A DNA stretch of 35,361 nt from an uncultured Cellvibrionales bacterium (GCA_913050115.1 CAJWZU010000029.1:1-35361); one strand, 5' to 3'; positions 1 to 8,106 are shown, counted from the first letter of the stretch. Made by a program: numbers and translations. Notes: generated by a model from the sequence alone, not told the origin.

Positions 1-437
1 ATAAATTATTAGCCGCTGCCGAACAGGCCGAGGCGATGGAATTTATAAATGATCTAACCGACCCCGATGGCAATCAAGGCTTTGATGCTCAAGTGGGCGA
101 GCGTGGTGTAAAACTCTCCGGCGGTCAGCGCCAGCGCATCGCGATCGCGCGAGTGTTATTAAAAGACGCACCTATCCTGATTCTGGATGAAGCCACCTCG
201 GCGCTCGACTCTGAAGTCGAAGCGGCGATTCAGGCCAGTCTTAACCGTTTGATGCAGGAAAAAACGGTGATCGCCATTGCCCATCGTCTCTCAACTATCG
301 CTGCTATGGACAGGTTGATTGTTATCGACGAAGGCAAAATAGTAGAGCAGGGCACGCACCAAGAGTTGGTTGCTTTAGGGGGAATATACGCTGGCCTGTG
401 GGCACATCAAACCGGTGGTTTCATTGGCGAGAGCTAG
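1..437 (+). CDS. ABC exporter, fused permease/ATPase, C-terminal fragment
   Basis: This is the 3' end of a gene whose start lies left of the window; the frame is open from base 3. What remains is the second half of an ABC nucleotide-binding domain: the signature LSGGQRQR, the Walker B stretch [12 protein letters not shown], the H-loop histidine in IAHRLSTI, and a C-terminal tail with [11 protein letters not shown]. The D-loop and H-loop wording is typical of exporters of the MsbA/multidrug type, where membrane and ATPase domains are fused and work as homodimers in the inner membrane. That fusion is inferred, because the permease part is outside the window, and the substrate cannot be told. 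No strong terminator follows. Confidence 0.9.
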   Translation, partial: KLLAAAEQAEAMEFINDLTDPDGNQGFDAQVGERGVKLSGGQRQRIAIARVLLKDAPILILDEATSALDSEVEAAIQASLNRLMQEKTVIAIAHRLSTIAAMDRLIVIDEGKIVEQGTHQELVALGGIYAGLWAHQTGGFIGES

Positions 438-984
438 GTTGGGGTTTTAGGACAAGAAATAAAGGGCGCTTCTTGCGCGCTAGCGTCGTCGCTGCTGTTC
501 ACTAAGTTGATTGCGATTATAGCGAGGCGGCTTGTCGCTACAGGGCAGACGCCTCTGTTTATGCGTAATTTACTGAGGCGAAAATAAACGAAGCTAAGAC
601 ACAAGAAATATCATTATCGTCAGTGGTTTCTTTATCTTAATCAGTATTATTAGTAAGCTTATTCGGTAAAAAAATCGCCGAGAATAGTGGGTGTTCGGTC
701 GTGATACACGGGGTCTAACTGTCTCATGGCCCCACCAGCCTAATCTGGTCAATAGTCGCAGTTGATTGAGGGCATGCTCCGCCGTCTTATGGGCATGATT
801 AATGCTAAATTAAGCATATAACGCAACTTTTTTGATAACATCTTTTAGTTGCTCTGCATTAGGGCCATACTGATAAGCCTACGTATAGCTATCATCGCTT
901 TATAGATATCTATACTTAGGAACCGTCCTCAGGTTGGCTCAAACTGACTTTAGGCTTATGAATTTATGTCTGTGGGTAAATATA
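438..984. other. Intergenic stretch with no convincing gene
   Basis: About 550 bases follow the ABC gene without a supportable gene. A 6-bp inverted repeat (gaggcg at 524-529, cgcctc at 550-555) could form a weak hairpin, but it has no clear U-tract. The last 100 or so bases probably include the promoter and leader of the microprotein gene at 985; I could not pick a convincing -35/-10 pair. Confidence 0.5.
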
Positions 985-1098
985 ATGAGCAAAGGTCAAG
1001 ACAACAAAAAAAGTGTTAAAAAGAAACCGCTTTTAACCGCCAAGGAAAAGAAAGCGGCGAAGAAATCAAAGAAAGCTGGAGCCGAAGCGCTAACATAA
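985..1098 (+). CDS. Lysine-rich 37-residue microprotein
   Basis: A 37-codon frame starts MSKGQDNKKSVKKK and ends EALT. Thirteen of its 37 residues are lysine, grouped as KK or KKK, with a central TAKEKKAAKKSKK stretch likely to be helical and strongly basic. It has no signal peptide or membrane segment. Support for a real gene comes from the biased, ordered composition and the strong rho-independent terminator 45 bases after its stop, which makes a short monocistronic unit. The Shine-Dalgarno is poor (GTGGGT upstream). Small basic proteins beginning MSKGQ... are, to my recollection, common as hypothetical proteins in gammaproteobacteria; no function is known to me. Nucleic-acid or ribosome contact is only a guess from charge. 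Confidence 0.6.
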   Translation: MSKGQDNKKSVKKKPLLTAKEKKAAKKSKKAGAEALT

Positions 1099-1143
1099 TA
1101 ACTGTCTATTTTTAGTCGGTGATTTAATACCCCATCTGTTAAG

Positions 1144-1185
1144 GGGCTGGAGATGTTTTTATTAATGTCTCCGGCTCTTTTTTTT
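1144..1185 (+). terminator. Rho-independent terminator after the microprotein gene
   Basis: The arm gggctggagatg pairs with tgtctccggctc, with a few G-U pairs and an A/T-rich loop, and is followed directly by an uninterrupted run of eight or more T. It is one of the strongest terminators in the window and points rightward, matching the gene at 985-1098. Confidence 0.85.
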
Positions 1186-1720
1186 GGGTGCAGTTTGGGT
1201 GAGTTCGATTGAGATATCCAAGCCCTTTATTGGCTATAAATTTTTAGGATGTTGTTACAGCGCCTGACCATAATTTACTTGATTCTAATCAGTCAATGTT
1301 TGTCAGGTTACTTAACTCACCCACTATACGATAGGCTACTGGTATTAAGTGTTTAAAATTCTCATCAGGCTAGTCTAAATTGTGTATCCATAAAGGACGT
1401 GCATGTTAGGTATTTAAGAAATATATCTGAGCTGTTTTTTGGGTTTATCCAGACAGTGAAATACATATTTACTTTTAATATAGGATTAGAAATATCACTT
1501 TTCTCATTGAATGATTCAATCGATATATCAACATGAGGGTTAGTTTTTTATTTTCCACAACAGGTTATTCGATAAACACAGCAATAGTTGAAATGTAATA
1601 TCATCTGCAAGTTGCTCTTATGTAATGAGCCCTAATGTCTGCTGCATTTGCCGAGGGGCAAAAACCTGCCAAGAAGCTTCGCTGCTCTAATCTTAATGCT
1701 AGCGCTGTTTTAAATATGCA
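1186..1720. other. A/T-rich intergenic stretch, nothing recognised
   Basis: About 535 bases between the terminator and the 3' end of arfB. From roughly 1260 to 1640 the sequence is clearly richer in A and T than the neighbouring genes and is broken by stops in all frames I followed. I see no RNA gene, repeat or convincing promoter here. Confidence 0.5.
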
Positions 1721-2134
1721 CTAATGATCGACTTTGCCGCGGCCGCGTTTGATTTCGCCGCGCTGGGTCTTGCCATCGACTCTTCTTTTTTGTGAGCCTC
1801 TTGTTGGCTTGGTTGCGATGCGTCTTTTTTGCACAACAGTAGCCTCTACAATTAATTTTTTCAGGCGATCTAGAGCATCCTGACGGTTCTTCTCTTGGGT
1901 ACGATGAGTCTGCGCTTTGATAATAATAACGCCATCGGCCGTTAGGCGGCTATCGCGGAGCCGCAGCAAGCGCTGTTTGTAAAAGTCGGGCAGACTGGAG
2001 TGTTTTATGTCAAAGCGCAGGTGAATAGCGGAGGACACCTTGTTGACATTTTGGCCACCGGCGCCTTGGGCACGGATGGCCGTGATGACCAGTTCCCAGT
2101 CTTGGATGGTGACGTTATTAGAGATAATTAACAT
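1721..2134 (-). CDS. arfB: Alternative ribosome-rescue factor B (peptidyl-tRNA hydrolase)
   Basis: ArfB (YaeJ) enters the A site of ribosomes stalled on mRNA without a stop codon and hydrolyses the peptidyl-tRNA ester. The protein is 137 residues, the usual length. It carries the release-factor catalytic motif GAGGQNVNK near residues 24-32, with GGQ as the hydrolytic loop, and ends in a long basic tail (QKRRIATKPTRGSQKRR and beyond) that in this family lies in the empty mRNA channel. It lacks the codon-reading domains of RF1/RF2. The gene starts 4 bases after the stop of the glutaminyl-cyclase-like gene and is probably co-transcribed with it; the pairing suggests no shared function. Confidence 0.93.
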   Translation of the reverse strand: MLIISNNVTIQDWELVITAIRAQGAGGQNVNKVSSAIHLRFDIKHSSLPDFYKQRLLRLRDSRLTADGVIIIKAQTHRTQEKNRQDALDRLKKLIVEATVVQKRRIATKPTRGSQKRRVDGKTQRGEIKRGRGKVDH

Positions 2135-2138
2135 GGGG

Positions 2139-2954
2139 CTATTTTAACTCAATAGTGGGAGAAACCCGAATAAGGTAGAGCTTTCGCCAGTTTTTTCCGG
2201 TCACCCAAAGTGCATTGCGTTGGTGATCATAAGCAATACCGTTGAGGACAGCGTCCACTCCCTGAGGGTTCTCAAGGCGTACCACCTCACTTAAATCTAC
2301 GCTCTGCAGCACTTGGCCGCTATCGGCATCGATGGCGATAATTATCTGCTCCTGCCAGATATTGGCCCAGATCACACCATTGATATATTCCAGCTCGTTA
2401 ATGTTCTGCCAACGGCGCCCTAGACCTCTTACTTGCAGCTGTTTTAGCAGGCTGAAATTATCAGCGTGATGAAAAAAGAGGCGGTCACTACCATCGGAGC
2501 GAATCAGGTCTCGGCCGTTGTCGGTTAGCCCCCAGCCCTGACCTGTATAGTTAAATTCAGATATTGGAGAAAGGGTTTGGGCGTCGAAGCTCAGGGCGCG
2601 ACCCGCCTTCCAGCTGAGCAGGTAGAGTTTGTCGTCGAGCTTTGTGAGGCCCTCGGCAAATAGTGATTTATCTATACTGCGCTGTTTATGCTCGTGGGAA
2701 ATTATTTTTTGCAGCCAACTTTTTTGATCGATAGCAAGCGGGTAGCGGTAGAGTTGGGAACGGCCATAGTGACCAGAACTTTCATAGAAATAGCCATCAA
2801 CGAGTGTTAGTCCTTGGGTGAAGTAATGGCTATTGTGAGGGCGGCTTTGCAGCAATTCAAAGCTGGAATGCTGAAATAGTGGTTGCGTCGATATGTCAGC
2901 CCGACTGCAAGCGTTTGTAAGGGTGAGCAATAAAGCTAAGAGAACAATACGCAA
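2139..2954 (-). CDS. Glutaminyl cyclase-family lipoprotein (plant/bacterial type)
   Basis: This is a 271-residue member of the glutamine cyclotransferase family (papaya/Xanthomonas type, five-bladed beta-propeller), which converts N-terminal glutamine to pyroglutamate. Family motifs appear in order: FTQGL, ESSGHYGRS, FAEGLTKL, GWGLT, INELEYINGVIWANIW and a late LNGIAYD with WVTGKNW. The N-terminus is a signal peptide ending LTNAC, so the mature protein is probably lipidated on Cys16 and faces the periplasm. Translation probably starts at a TTG, since no ATG precedes the signal peptide. It heads a two-gene unit with arfB. Activity is inferred from family; the physiological substrate in bacteria is unclear. 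Confidence 0.85.
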   Translation of the reverse strand: MRIVLLALLLTLTNACSRADISTQPLFQHSSFELLQSRPHNSHYFTQGLTLVDGYFYESSGHYGRSQLYRYPLAIDQKSWLQKIISHEHKQRSIDKSLFAEGLTKLDDKLYLLSWKAGRALSFDAQTLSPISEFNYTGQGWGLTDNGRDLIRSDGSDRLFFHHADNFSLLKQLQVRGLGRRWQNINELEYINGVIWANIWQEQIIIAIDADSGQVLQSVDLSEVVRLENPQGVDAVLNGIAYDHQRNALWVTGKNWRKLYLIRVSPTIELK

Positions 2955-3012
2955 TGGGTAACTTCACTGTGGGGCTTGTGGCTTGAATTTCCGTCATAAT
3001 AACAGCCTAACG

Positions 3013-3645
3013 ATGAATACGGATGCTGTTATGAAACGTTTAAAAGCCTTTTTTACTTTGACCCTACTAGGTGGCTTAGCGGTAGTGTTGCCGTTGACTA
3101 TTTTTCTAGTGATTTTTCAGTGGTTGTTTGTGATGGTGACTGGCGTTATTCAGCCGCTCACAGATTGGCTCACAGCGCATGCAGATGTCAACGAGCTTAT
3201 GGCCGATATGATCGTAGTAGCGACTATTATTGGCGTTTGTTTTGCGATTGGCTTGTTGGTGAAAACGGGCATCGGCCGCTGGCTACACAGTGTTTTTGAT
3301 AAAAGTCTGTCTAAGCTGGCACCAGGCTATCGGATGATTCGTGAACTGGTATCTCAGTTTCTTGGCAGCGATGACAGTGCCTCGGTATTCAATGGCAAAG
3401 TCTGTAAGGCCCGAATCTATGGTGCCGACAACCCTGTGGCAGTAACGGCGATAGTGACTGATGAATACGAGAGTAATGGGCAAGCTATTTATACGGTGTT
3501 TGTCCCTACAGCTCCCATTCCTTCATCGGGTATGGTTTATCACTTGCCGTTAGACTGTGTTGAACTGCTGCCAAACATTACTGTAGAAGCAGCGATGAGG
3601 ACAGTAATAGCCTGTGGCACCGGCTCTAAAATTCTATCCAGTTAA
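3013..3645 (+). CDS. DUF502-family inner-membrane protein
   Basis: DUF502 proteins are small integral membrane proteins of unknown function. This one opens with a short basic segment (MKRLKAFF) and a long hydrophobic helix (LGGLAVVLPLTIFLVIF), followed by a second membrane span around MIVVATIIGVCFAIGLLV. A soluble C-terminal part contains the family-like KLAPGYRMIRELVSQF stretch and the VFVPTAPIPSSG segment seen in DUF502 proteins. Starts at TTG 2983, ATG 3013 and ATG 3031 are possible. I chose 3013; 3031 would place the basic stretch first, as in many relatives. The gene is divergent from the glutaminyl-cyclase-like gene with under 60 bases between them. Confidence 0.8.
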   Translation: MNTDAVMKRLKAFFTLTLLGGLAVVLPLTIFLVIFQWLFVMVTGVIQPLTDWLTAHADVNELMADMIVVATIIGVCFAIGLLVKTGIGRWLHSVFDKSLSKLAPGYRMIRELVSQFLGSDDSASVFNGKVCKARIYGADNPVAVTAIVTDEYESNGQAIYTVFVPTAPIPSSGMVYHLPLDCVELLPNITVEAAMRTVIACGTGSKILSS

Positions 3646-3869
3646 GTTGTCGTCCTGTTTCTTTTTGTTATAGCCATCTTTGTTTGCGGCGCTGCACTGT
3701 ATTTCACATAGGCGGCACCGCTGACGGTAATCTTTACCCAGTTGTATATTTCATCGGACTCGATGTGTGATGGAATAAACGTCATATCGAGATTGCGGCT
3801 AATATAGCGTGGCGGTTGATGATTAAGAGCGTCGCAGGCGATATCGGCAATAAAGTCGATATCGCCCTA
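3642..3869 (-). pseudogene. Decayed 3' end of a ComFB-family gene
   Basis: Read on the minus strand, bases 3866-3642 give 74 open codons ending in TAA, containing DFIADIACDALNHQPPRYI followed by a DMTF segment and an acidic helix. This matches the core of the late-competence ComFB family as I know it (D-[IV]-A-C-x-A-L-N-H-x-P-P-R-Y, then D-M-x-F). The frame is closed just upstream by an in-frame TAG (3867-3869) and a TGA, has no start codon and lacks the N-terminal third, so it cannot make the usual protein. The TAA overlaps the 3' end of the convergent DUF502 gene. The function of ComFB proteins is poorly understood. Confidence 0.6.
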
Positions 3870-4031
3870 GACAGCACCGCTGCTCAGTCATAGGTGCTCG
3901 AGTATCATATATACACAGTTGTTGTGGATAGAATCAAGTCTGGTTCGCTGTTGGTGGTGGCTAGGGCCTTATAGCCGCGGTAATCTCCTTTGATGTGGTA
4001 ACTCTTTTCATAGTGAGCGTTAAATCGTAGC
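3870..4031 (-). other. Short open relic frame between mnmC and the ComFB relic
   Basis: Immediately after the mnmC stop the minus strand holds a 43-codon open stretch in a different frame (4036 down to a TGA at 3905-3907), with FNAHYEKSYHIKGDYRGYKA. Its protein-like composition suggests part of a former gene. It does not match the ComFB N-terminus well enough to assign, and it has no start codon of its own. It could be a second relic or chance. Confidence 0.3.
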
Positions 4032-5864
4032 TTAAATTTTATTGCGACTTAAATCGCGGATCATAAAACGCCCAGGGTGCAATGCCTGTAGATAGTTGGC
4101 CGGCAGTGGCGAGGGTTCATTACAGATTTGCGCGGCTAAAAACTCGGCAGCCAGCGGTGCATAAGCTAGACCGCGAGAGCCATAGCCGACACTACAGTAG
4201 AGATTTTTATAGTGCGGTCCTGCCTTGGGAATACTGGACTTGGCATTTTTCCGCAGCAGCGCGTAGGTCTCGATAAATTCGTCTTTTATGGGTACTGGGC
4301 CGACCAGTGGCAGGTAATCAGGGGTGGTGCAGCGAAAGGCGACGCGGCCGTCGAGCTGCTTGGTATTTAAGTGCCCAAATAGCTGCGCCAATTTGGGCGT
4401 GTGATTAGTTAGATTATCAAGATTGTGCTGATGGTCTTTCTCGGTTAGTTCGGTATTGCTGTCGCGCAGGTTAAAACTAGCGCCTAAACCGTTATGGGCG
4501 GCGCTGGTTCTTGAAGCCGTGACGGCGGGAGATAAATAACCTTCGGCGCAGACCACTGTTTGAAGTTCTAGGCTTTCGTTAGTGACCGGTAAATAGCTTA
4601 CCTGACCGCGAATGGGTTTCAGCGGCAAGTACTCTGTTTGCTGCAGATTTTTGGCGCTGCTGGCGGTGGTGATAATAGCGATTTGTGCCTGGACGATAAG
4701 TTCGCCCGATTTTTTATAGGCGCGCCATTGCTGCTGTTTATGTTCTAGTTTTTCGACCTCGGCAGTTGCGATCAAAGTGATCTTGTCGTGACGGCAGAGA
4801 TCGCGGCATACGGCGGCAGGGGATAGCCACCCCGCATGCGGGAAGAACAGCCCTCCCAGATCGACACTAACACCGGCAATATCACTGGCGCGCTTAGCAT
4901 CCACAAATTCAATCAGCTCGCTACCTGCAAATTGGTCGCGCAGTTTTTGCTGCAGTATTTTCTCTTTTTCGGTATGGGCCAGTTGCAGTACACCGCAGTC
5001 TTGGCCTGCATTGACCTCGGTTTTGGCCCGCCAGAATGGTGCGTAGTGCCGCTGGGCATACATCATACTGGCGAGGTTAAAGGCTGGCAGCGTTTCATCG
5101 CGTGGCGACAGTTTGGCGTAAAGCATACCTTGAGGATTGCCAGAGCTCTCCTGCGCGAGCTGGCTGTGTCGCTCGATAATTGTTACCTGAAAACCGCGCT
5201 CGGCCAGTGCGCGGGCGCTGTGGCAACCGGCCAAGCCGCCACCGATAATCAGTGCGGTTTTGCCGCTGCAATCTGTCTTATCAGATAGGTGCCAAGGTGC
5301 AGGGTAGGGCGAGTTGTAAGCACCCTCGGTGAAATCCACATGGGTGATATGCGCAGCGTTCGGTAGCGATAGGGGGGCCGCACCAGACTGACTCAGTTCA
5401 GTGATTAATTCACTCAGCTCTGCATCTATCGCGCGCTCGCCTAATAGCCAGTGATCAGCCAGTTGGTTGCGCGATCTATACAGTGGATGTGGCGAGCGCT
5501 TAAGCTGGGCAAGCCCGGCAAAGGTTGTGTCGACAATTAGAGTGAGCGTTATAGTGTCTAAAATGAGTCGATGGAAGCCATTTGAGATATGCAGTGGGTA
5601 TTGCGCGAGCAGCTGTTCGACTAAGTTACCGTCAATATTTGCGTCTAACCTGCTGGCTAATTCGTCCCTGTTCAAGGGCTTACTCAGTAGCAGAATAAAC
5701 TGTAGCTGGCAGCCTTTCGGTGCACTTTGCTGCCAGAGGCGCCAGCTTTTCAATAAATTGGCATAGCCGTATTGATTTTTAGCCTGGGTCTGCTGAGTAC
5801 TGATATCGATCAGGGTAAAGATGGCACCGGTGTTAAGTGCCTGAATTTTTTCCTTGAGGTTCAC
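4032..5864 (-). CDS. mnmC: MnmC-like tRNA modification protein with a degenerate methyltransferase domain
   Basis: MnmC completes mnm5s2U at wobble U34: the C-terminal FAD domain removes the carboxymethyl group of cmnm5s2U, and the N-terminal domain methylates nm5s2U using SAM. The FAD half is intact here: Rossmann motif IIGGGLAGCHSA near residue 208, then SSGNPQGMLYAKLSPRDE, GGQ-like RGQVSYLP, RCTTPDYLPLVGPVP and GSRGLAYAPL. The first 190 residues align with the methyltransferase region (for example FHRLILDTITLTLIVD), but the glycine-rich SAM loop (E. coli GFGTGLNFL) reads QYGYANLL and the catalytic DGFAPAKNP block is gone. Start: I prefer the GTG at 5864, which overlaps the fldB TGA (GTGA); an ATG at 5903 is also open. 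About 610 residues, against 668 in E. coli. Confidence 0.85.
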   Translation of the reverse strand: MNLKEKIQALNTGAIFTLIDISTQQTQAKNQYGYANLLKSWRLWQQSAPKGCQLQFILLLSKPLNRDELASRLDANIDGNLVEQLLAQYPLHISNGFHRLILDTITLTLIVDTTFAGLAQLKRSPHPLYRSRNQLADHWLLGERAIDAELSELITELSQSGAAPLSLPNAAHITHVDFTEGAYNSPYPAPWHLSDKTDCSGKTALIIGGGLAGCHSARALAERGFQVTIIERHSQLAQESSGNPQGMLYAKLSPRDETLPAFNLASMMYAQRHYAPFWRAKTEVNAGQDCGVLQLAHTEKEKILQQKLRDQFAGSELIEFVDAKRASDIAGVSVDLGGLFFPHAGWLSPAAVCRDLCRHDKITLIATAEVEKLEHKQQQWRAYKKSGELIVQAQIAIITTASSAKNLQQTEYLPLKPIRGQVSYLPVTNESLELQTVVCAEGYLSPAVTASRTSAAHNGLGASFNLRDSNTELTEKDHQHNLDNLTNHTPKLAQLFGHLNTKQLDGRVAFRCTTPDYLPLVGPVPIKDEFIETYALLRKNAKSSIPKAGPHYKNLYCSVGYGSRGLAYAPLAAEFLAAQICNEPSPLPANYLQALHPGRFMIRDLSRNKI

Positions 5865-6397
5865 GGCTGCAAGCCAAATTCGTGAATGATCTGCTCTAGC
5901 CACGCCTCGATGCGTTGTTCGCTCAAATCAAATTCACTTTCATCGTCCAGCGCTAAACCGACAAAATGACTCTTGTCCGAGGTCAGAGCTTTAGAGGCTT
6001 CGAATTCAAAACCCGCCGTTGGACGATAGCCACAGGCCTTGGCGCCGCATTGATTGAGCGCGCTGTGTAGAAAACCCATGGCATCTAAAAACCACTCGGG
6101 ATAACCCTCTTGGTCGCCCTGGCCATACAGTGAAAATAACTTACCCGACAGGTCCAGTTCGGCGATATCGTCCCAAACCTCCTCCCAGTCTTCTTGCAGT
6201 TCGCCGTAATCCCAAGTTGGGATACCCATAATCAAGTGCGTGTAATGCAAGGCTAAGGCAATGGGCTGCTCGGCAATATTGTGAATATCAACCATAGGCC
6301 GACCAAAGCGCTGTTCCAACTTGGCAGCTATCTTATCTGCGGTCATCTGGGTATAGCAGGTGGAACTGCCGTAGAACAAGCCAATCGCGGCCGTCAT
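5861..6397 (-). CDS. fldB: Flavodoxin (FldB-type)
   Basis: Flavodoxins carry FMN and pass single electrons to reductive enzymes in the cytoplasm. The N-terminal phosphate-binding loop reads IGLFYGSSTCYTQMTA, followed by MGIPTWDYGELQEDWEEVW, the GQGDQEGYPEWFLDAMG loop and GLALDDESEFDLSEQRIEAW. All of these match long-chain flavodoxins and are closest to E. coli FldB in wording. I start the protein at ATG 6397 (MTAAIGLF), because relatives begin just before this strand; an ATG at 6424 would add nine residues. Neither has a clear Shine-Dalgarno. The stop overlaps the probable GTG start of mnmC, so the two are likely translationally coupled. Confidence 0.92.
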   Translation of the reverse strand: MTAAIGLFYGSSTCYTQMTADKIAAKLEQRFGRPMVDIHNIAEQPIALALHYTHLIMGIPTWDYGELQEDWEEVWDDIAELDLSGKLFSLYGQGDQEGYPEWFLDAMGFLHSALNQCGAKACGYRPTAGFEFEASKALTSDKSHFVGLALDDESEFDLSEQRIEAWLEQIIHEFGLQP

Positions 6398-6685
6398 AGC
6401 TGTTGTGCCCGCTGTGTAGGCCATTGGTTGGTGTCACCATTGAGCGATTCGGTGCCCGTTACCGAGTCTAATAAAAAATAAATTTTACTCATGATTGCAA
6501 CTGTCTGTGATGACTGTATCGCTATTTTACGTTGAAAAATCGAGGGCGTCCCGAGGTTAGTCATTGTTAGGCACTATTTTTCTCTAGACGGTGGTAATAC
6601 AGCGGGAGAAATAAGTGAGTGACTCGATTGTTGATACATAAGCGTATTTGTGTCATTGTCTCTGGCTGAAAAAAGAGGTGCTTAA

Positions 6686-6901
6686 ATGGCTGTAGATAAT
6701 CGAGATAAATCCACCCATGATATTTTTAGTGCGGATCGCAGTATTTTGTCGCTGGGTGCCGCCCTCGCTGCGAGACGACAAATCCATGACAAGATGTGCC
6801 TGATTTGTGATGTGAAATTTAAGGCGATTGCCACCGCCAAGTATTGCAGTAACCGTTGTCGGCAGCAGGCAAAACGACTTCGAGCGGCTATAGCCTGCTA
6901 A
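6686..6901 (+). CDS. Small protein with a four-cysteine zinc-finger-like motif
   Basis: A 71-residue protein of unknown function. The C-terminal half has CLICDVKF, then about a dozen residues, then AKYCSNRCRQQAKRLR. This C-x2-C ... C-x3-C arrangement followed by a basic helix is typical of small treble-clef or zinc-ribbon folds that bind nucleic acid or other proteins. The N-terminal half is charged and has no recognised motif. A good Shine-Dalgarno (GAGGTG) lies about six bases before the ATG, and a very strong terminator follows, so the gene forms its own transcription unit. Zinc binding is inferred from cysteine spacing; I cannot assign a family. Confidence 0.75.
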   Translation: MAVDNRDKSTHDIFSADRSILSLGAALAARRQIHDKMCLICDVKFKAIATAKYCSNRCRQQAKRLRAAIAC

Positions 6902-6918
6902 CGTTTTCTGAATGCGCT

Positions 6919-6960
6919 AAACCTAAAAAGCAGAGCTTGAGCTCTGCTTTTTAGGTTTTT
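6919..6960 (+). terminator. Rho-independent terminator with an 18-bp perfect stem
   Basis: The 18-base arm at 6919-6936 (ending agcagagc) is exactly complementary to 6941-6958 across a four-base ttga loop, and is followed by T residues. It ends transcription of the zinc-finger-like gene and separates it from trmL. The stem is unusually long and perfect. Confidence 0.88.
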
Positions 6961-7020
6961 GTTGGCTCTACCTTAAAGGGCTTCGCCCTAGACGCCTCAA
7001 TAAGATTTTGTGAGTTTTCT

Positions 7021-7485
7021 ATGTTCCATATCGCTCTGTTTGAACCAAAAATTGCCCCTAATACCGGTAATATTATTCGCTTGGCCGCCAATAATGGTTG
7101 TCAACTGCATCTTATAGAACCGCTCGGTTTTGATTTTGAAGAGAAGAAATTGCGCCGTGCCGGACTCGACTATCACGATATGGCCAATGTTACGCGTTAT
7201 GCTAATTATCAGGCCTTTTTTGATGCTATGACCGGCAAACGCATTCTGGCTTGCACCACTAAGGGCAGTCGCCCTCACAATCAGATTGAGTACCTCCCCG
7301 GTGATGTGCTGCTATTTGGTTCCGAAACCAGTGGGTTGCCTGACAATATTCGCGATAACATTGATGAAAGTTTGCGGTTAAGGATTCCTATGTGTCAGAA
7401 TAATCGAAGCCTGAACCTCTCGAATGCGGTGGCCATAATCAGCTACGAAGCCTGGCGCCAAAACGGTTATCAGGGCGGTAGTTAG
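7021..7485 (+). CDS. trmL: tRNA (cytidine/uridine-2'-O)-methyltransferase TrmL
   Basis: TrmL (YibK) is a SPOUT methyltransferase that 2'-O-methylates the wobble nucleotide of tRNA-Leu isoacceptors using SAM. The 154-residue length equals that of YibK, a minimal enzyme without an extra RNA-binding domain. Family motifs are clear: the N-terminal [14 protein letters not shown], the middle LRRAGLDY, and the trefoil-knot segments [11 protein letters not shown] and [19 protein letters not shown] ending YEAWRQ. The ATG at 7021 gives exactly the expected N-terminus (MFHIALFEP), though no strong Shine-Dalgarno precedes it. It stands alone between a terminator and a lipoprotein gene. Confidence 0.95.
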   Translation: MFHIALFEPKIAPNTGNIIRLAANNGCQLHLIEPLGFDFEEKKLRRAGLDYHDMANVTRYANYQAFFDAMTGKRILACTTKGSRPHNQIEYLPGDVLLFGSETSGLPDNIRDNIDESLRLRIPMCQNNRSLNLSNAVAIISYEAWRQNGYQGGS

Positions 7486-7653
7486 GGTTAACAAATAAAA
7501 TCTTGTTGGTAGAGTGGCGCTAAGTCAGCCTTTTAAGGTGGGTAAGTGTTCTTTAACCTGTCTTTCGCTTGTTCAGATCAGCATAACTGCAATATAACGA
7601 TTCTTTTTATCGCCGCTCAACTTTGATATTACACCGCAATAATAGGTATAAAT

Positions 7654-8106
7654 ATGAAATATTTATGGTTATGTCTGTCTTTTATGGTCATAGGTTGTAA
7701 TCATCAACCTTACCTACAGTCTCAGTTGCAACAATCTGTATCAGCGATAACCAAAGAACGTGAGCCTCTATTTTCTACTGGTTACACCGATCTAAATAAT
7801 GATGGGCTTGAGGATGCTTTAGTTTATCTTGAGGGCGCTCAGTGGTGCGGATCTGGTGGGTGTACGCTCATGGTCTTTGAAAGTTTAGGCGACAGCTATA
7901 AATTCATTTCGAAGTCCACGGTAACCAGAACTCCAATAAGTGTCGCTGCAACGACAAGCAATGGATGGAAAGACTTTATTGTTTGGTCTCGTGGGACGGG
8001 ATTTGTTTTAATGCGATACGATGGCAATAAATACCCTCATAACCCATCCTTAGAGGCGCCTGTTGGTGACACCCAAGTTCTAGGGGCACGCTTAGTCATA
8101 CAGTAG
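7654..8106 (+). CDS. Small lipoprotein with a calcium-loop-like DxNxDG motif
   Basis: A 150-residue protein with a short signal peptide ending VIGC, so Cys15 is the probable lipidation site. Around residue 47 it has TDLNNDGLEDALV, an acidic D-x-N-x-D-G loop like those of EF-hand or FG-GAP repeats, followed by a WCGSGGCTLMVF segment whose two cysteines could form a disulfide in the periplasm. This combination occurs in small uncharacterised proteobacterial proteins as far as I recall. A Shine-Dalgarno-like AGGT lies eight bases before the ATG. No function can be assigned. Confidence 0.75.
   Translation: MKYLWLCLSFMVIGCNHQPYLQSQLQQSVSAITKEREPLFSTGYTDLNNDGLEDALVYLEGAQWCGSGGCTLMVFESLGDSYKFISKSTVTRTPISVAATTSNGWKDFIVWSRGTGFVLMRYDGNKYPHNPSLEAPVGDTQVLGARLVIQ

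Noticed and set aside
600-811. About 70 open minus-strand codons reading like KTAEHALNQLRLL and WWGHETVRPR
   Set aside because: No start codon, no Shine-Dalgarno, no family I recognise, and the end is low-complexity; it could be a gene relic but the support is too weak.
4836-5288. A 150-codon plus-strand frame inside mnmC
   Set aside because: It lies antisense to conserved MnmC coding sequence and has no domain; it is a shadow of the real gene.
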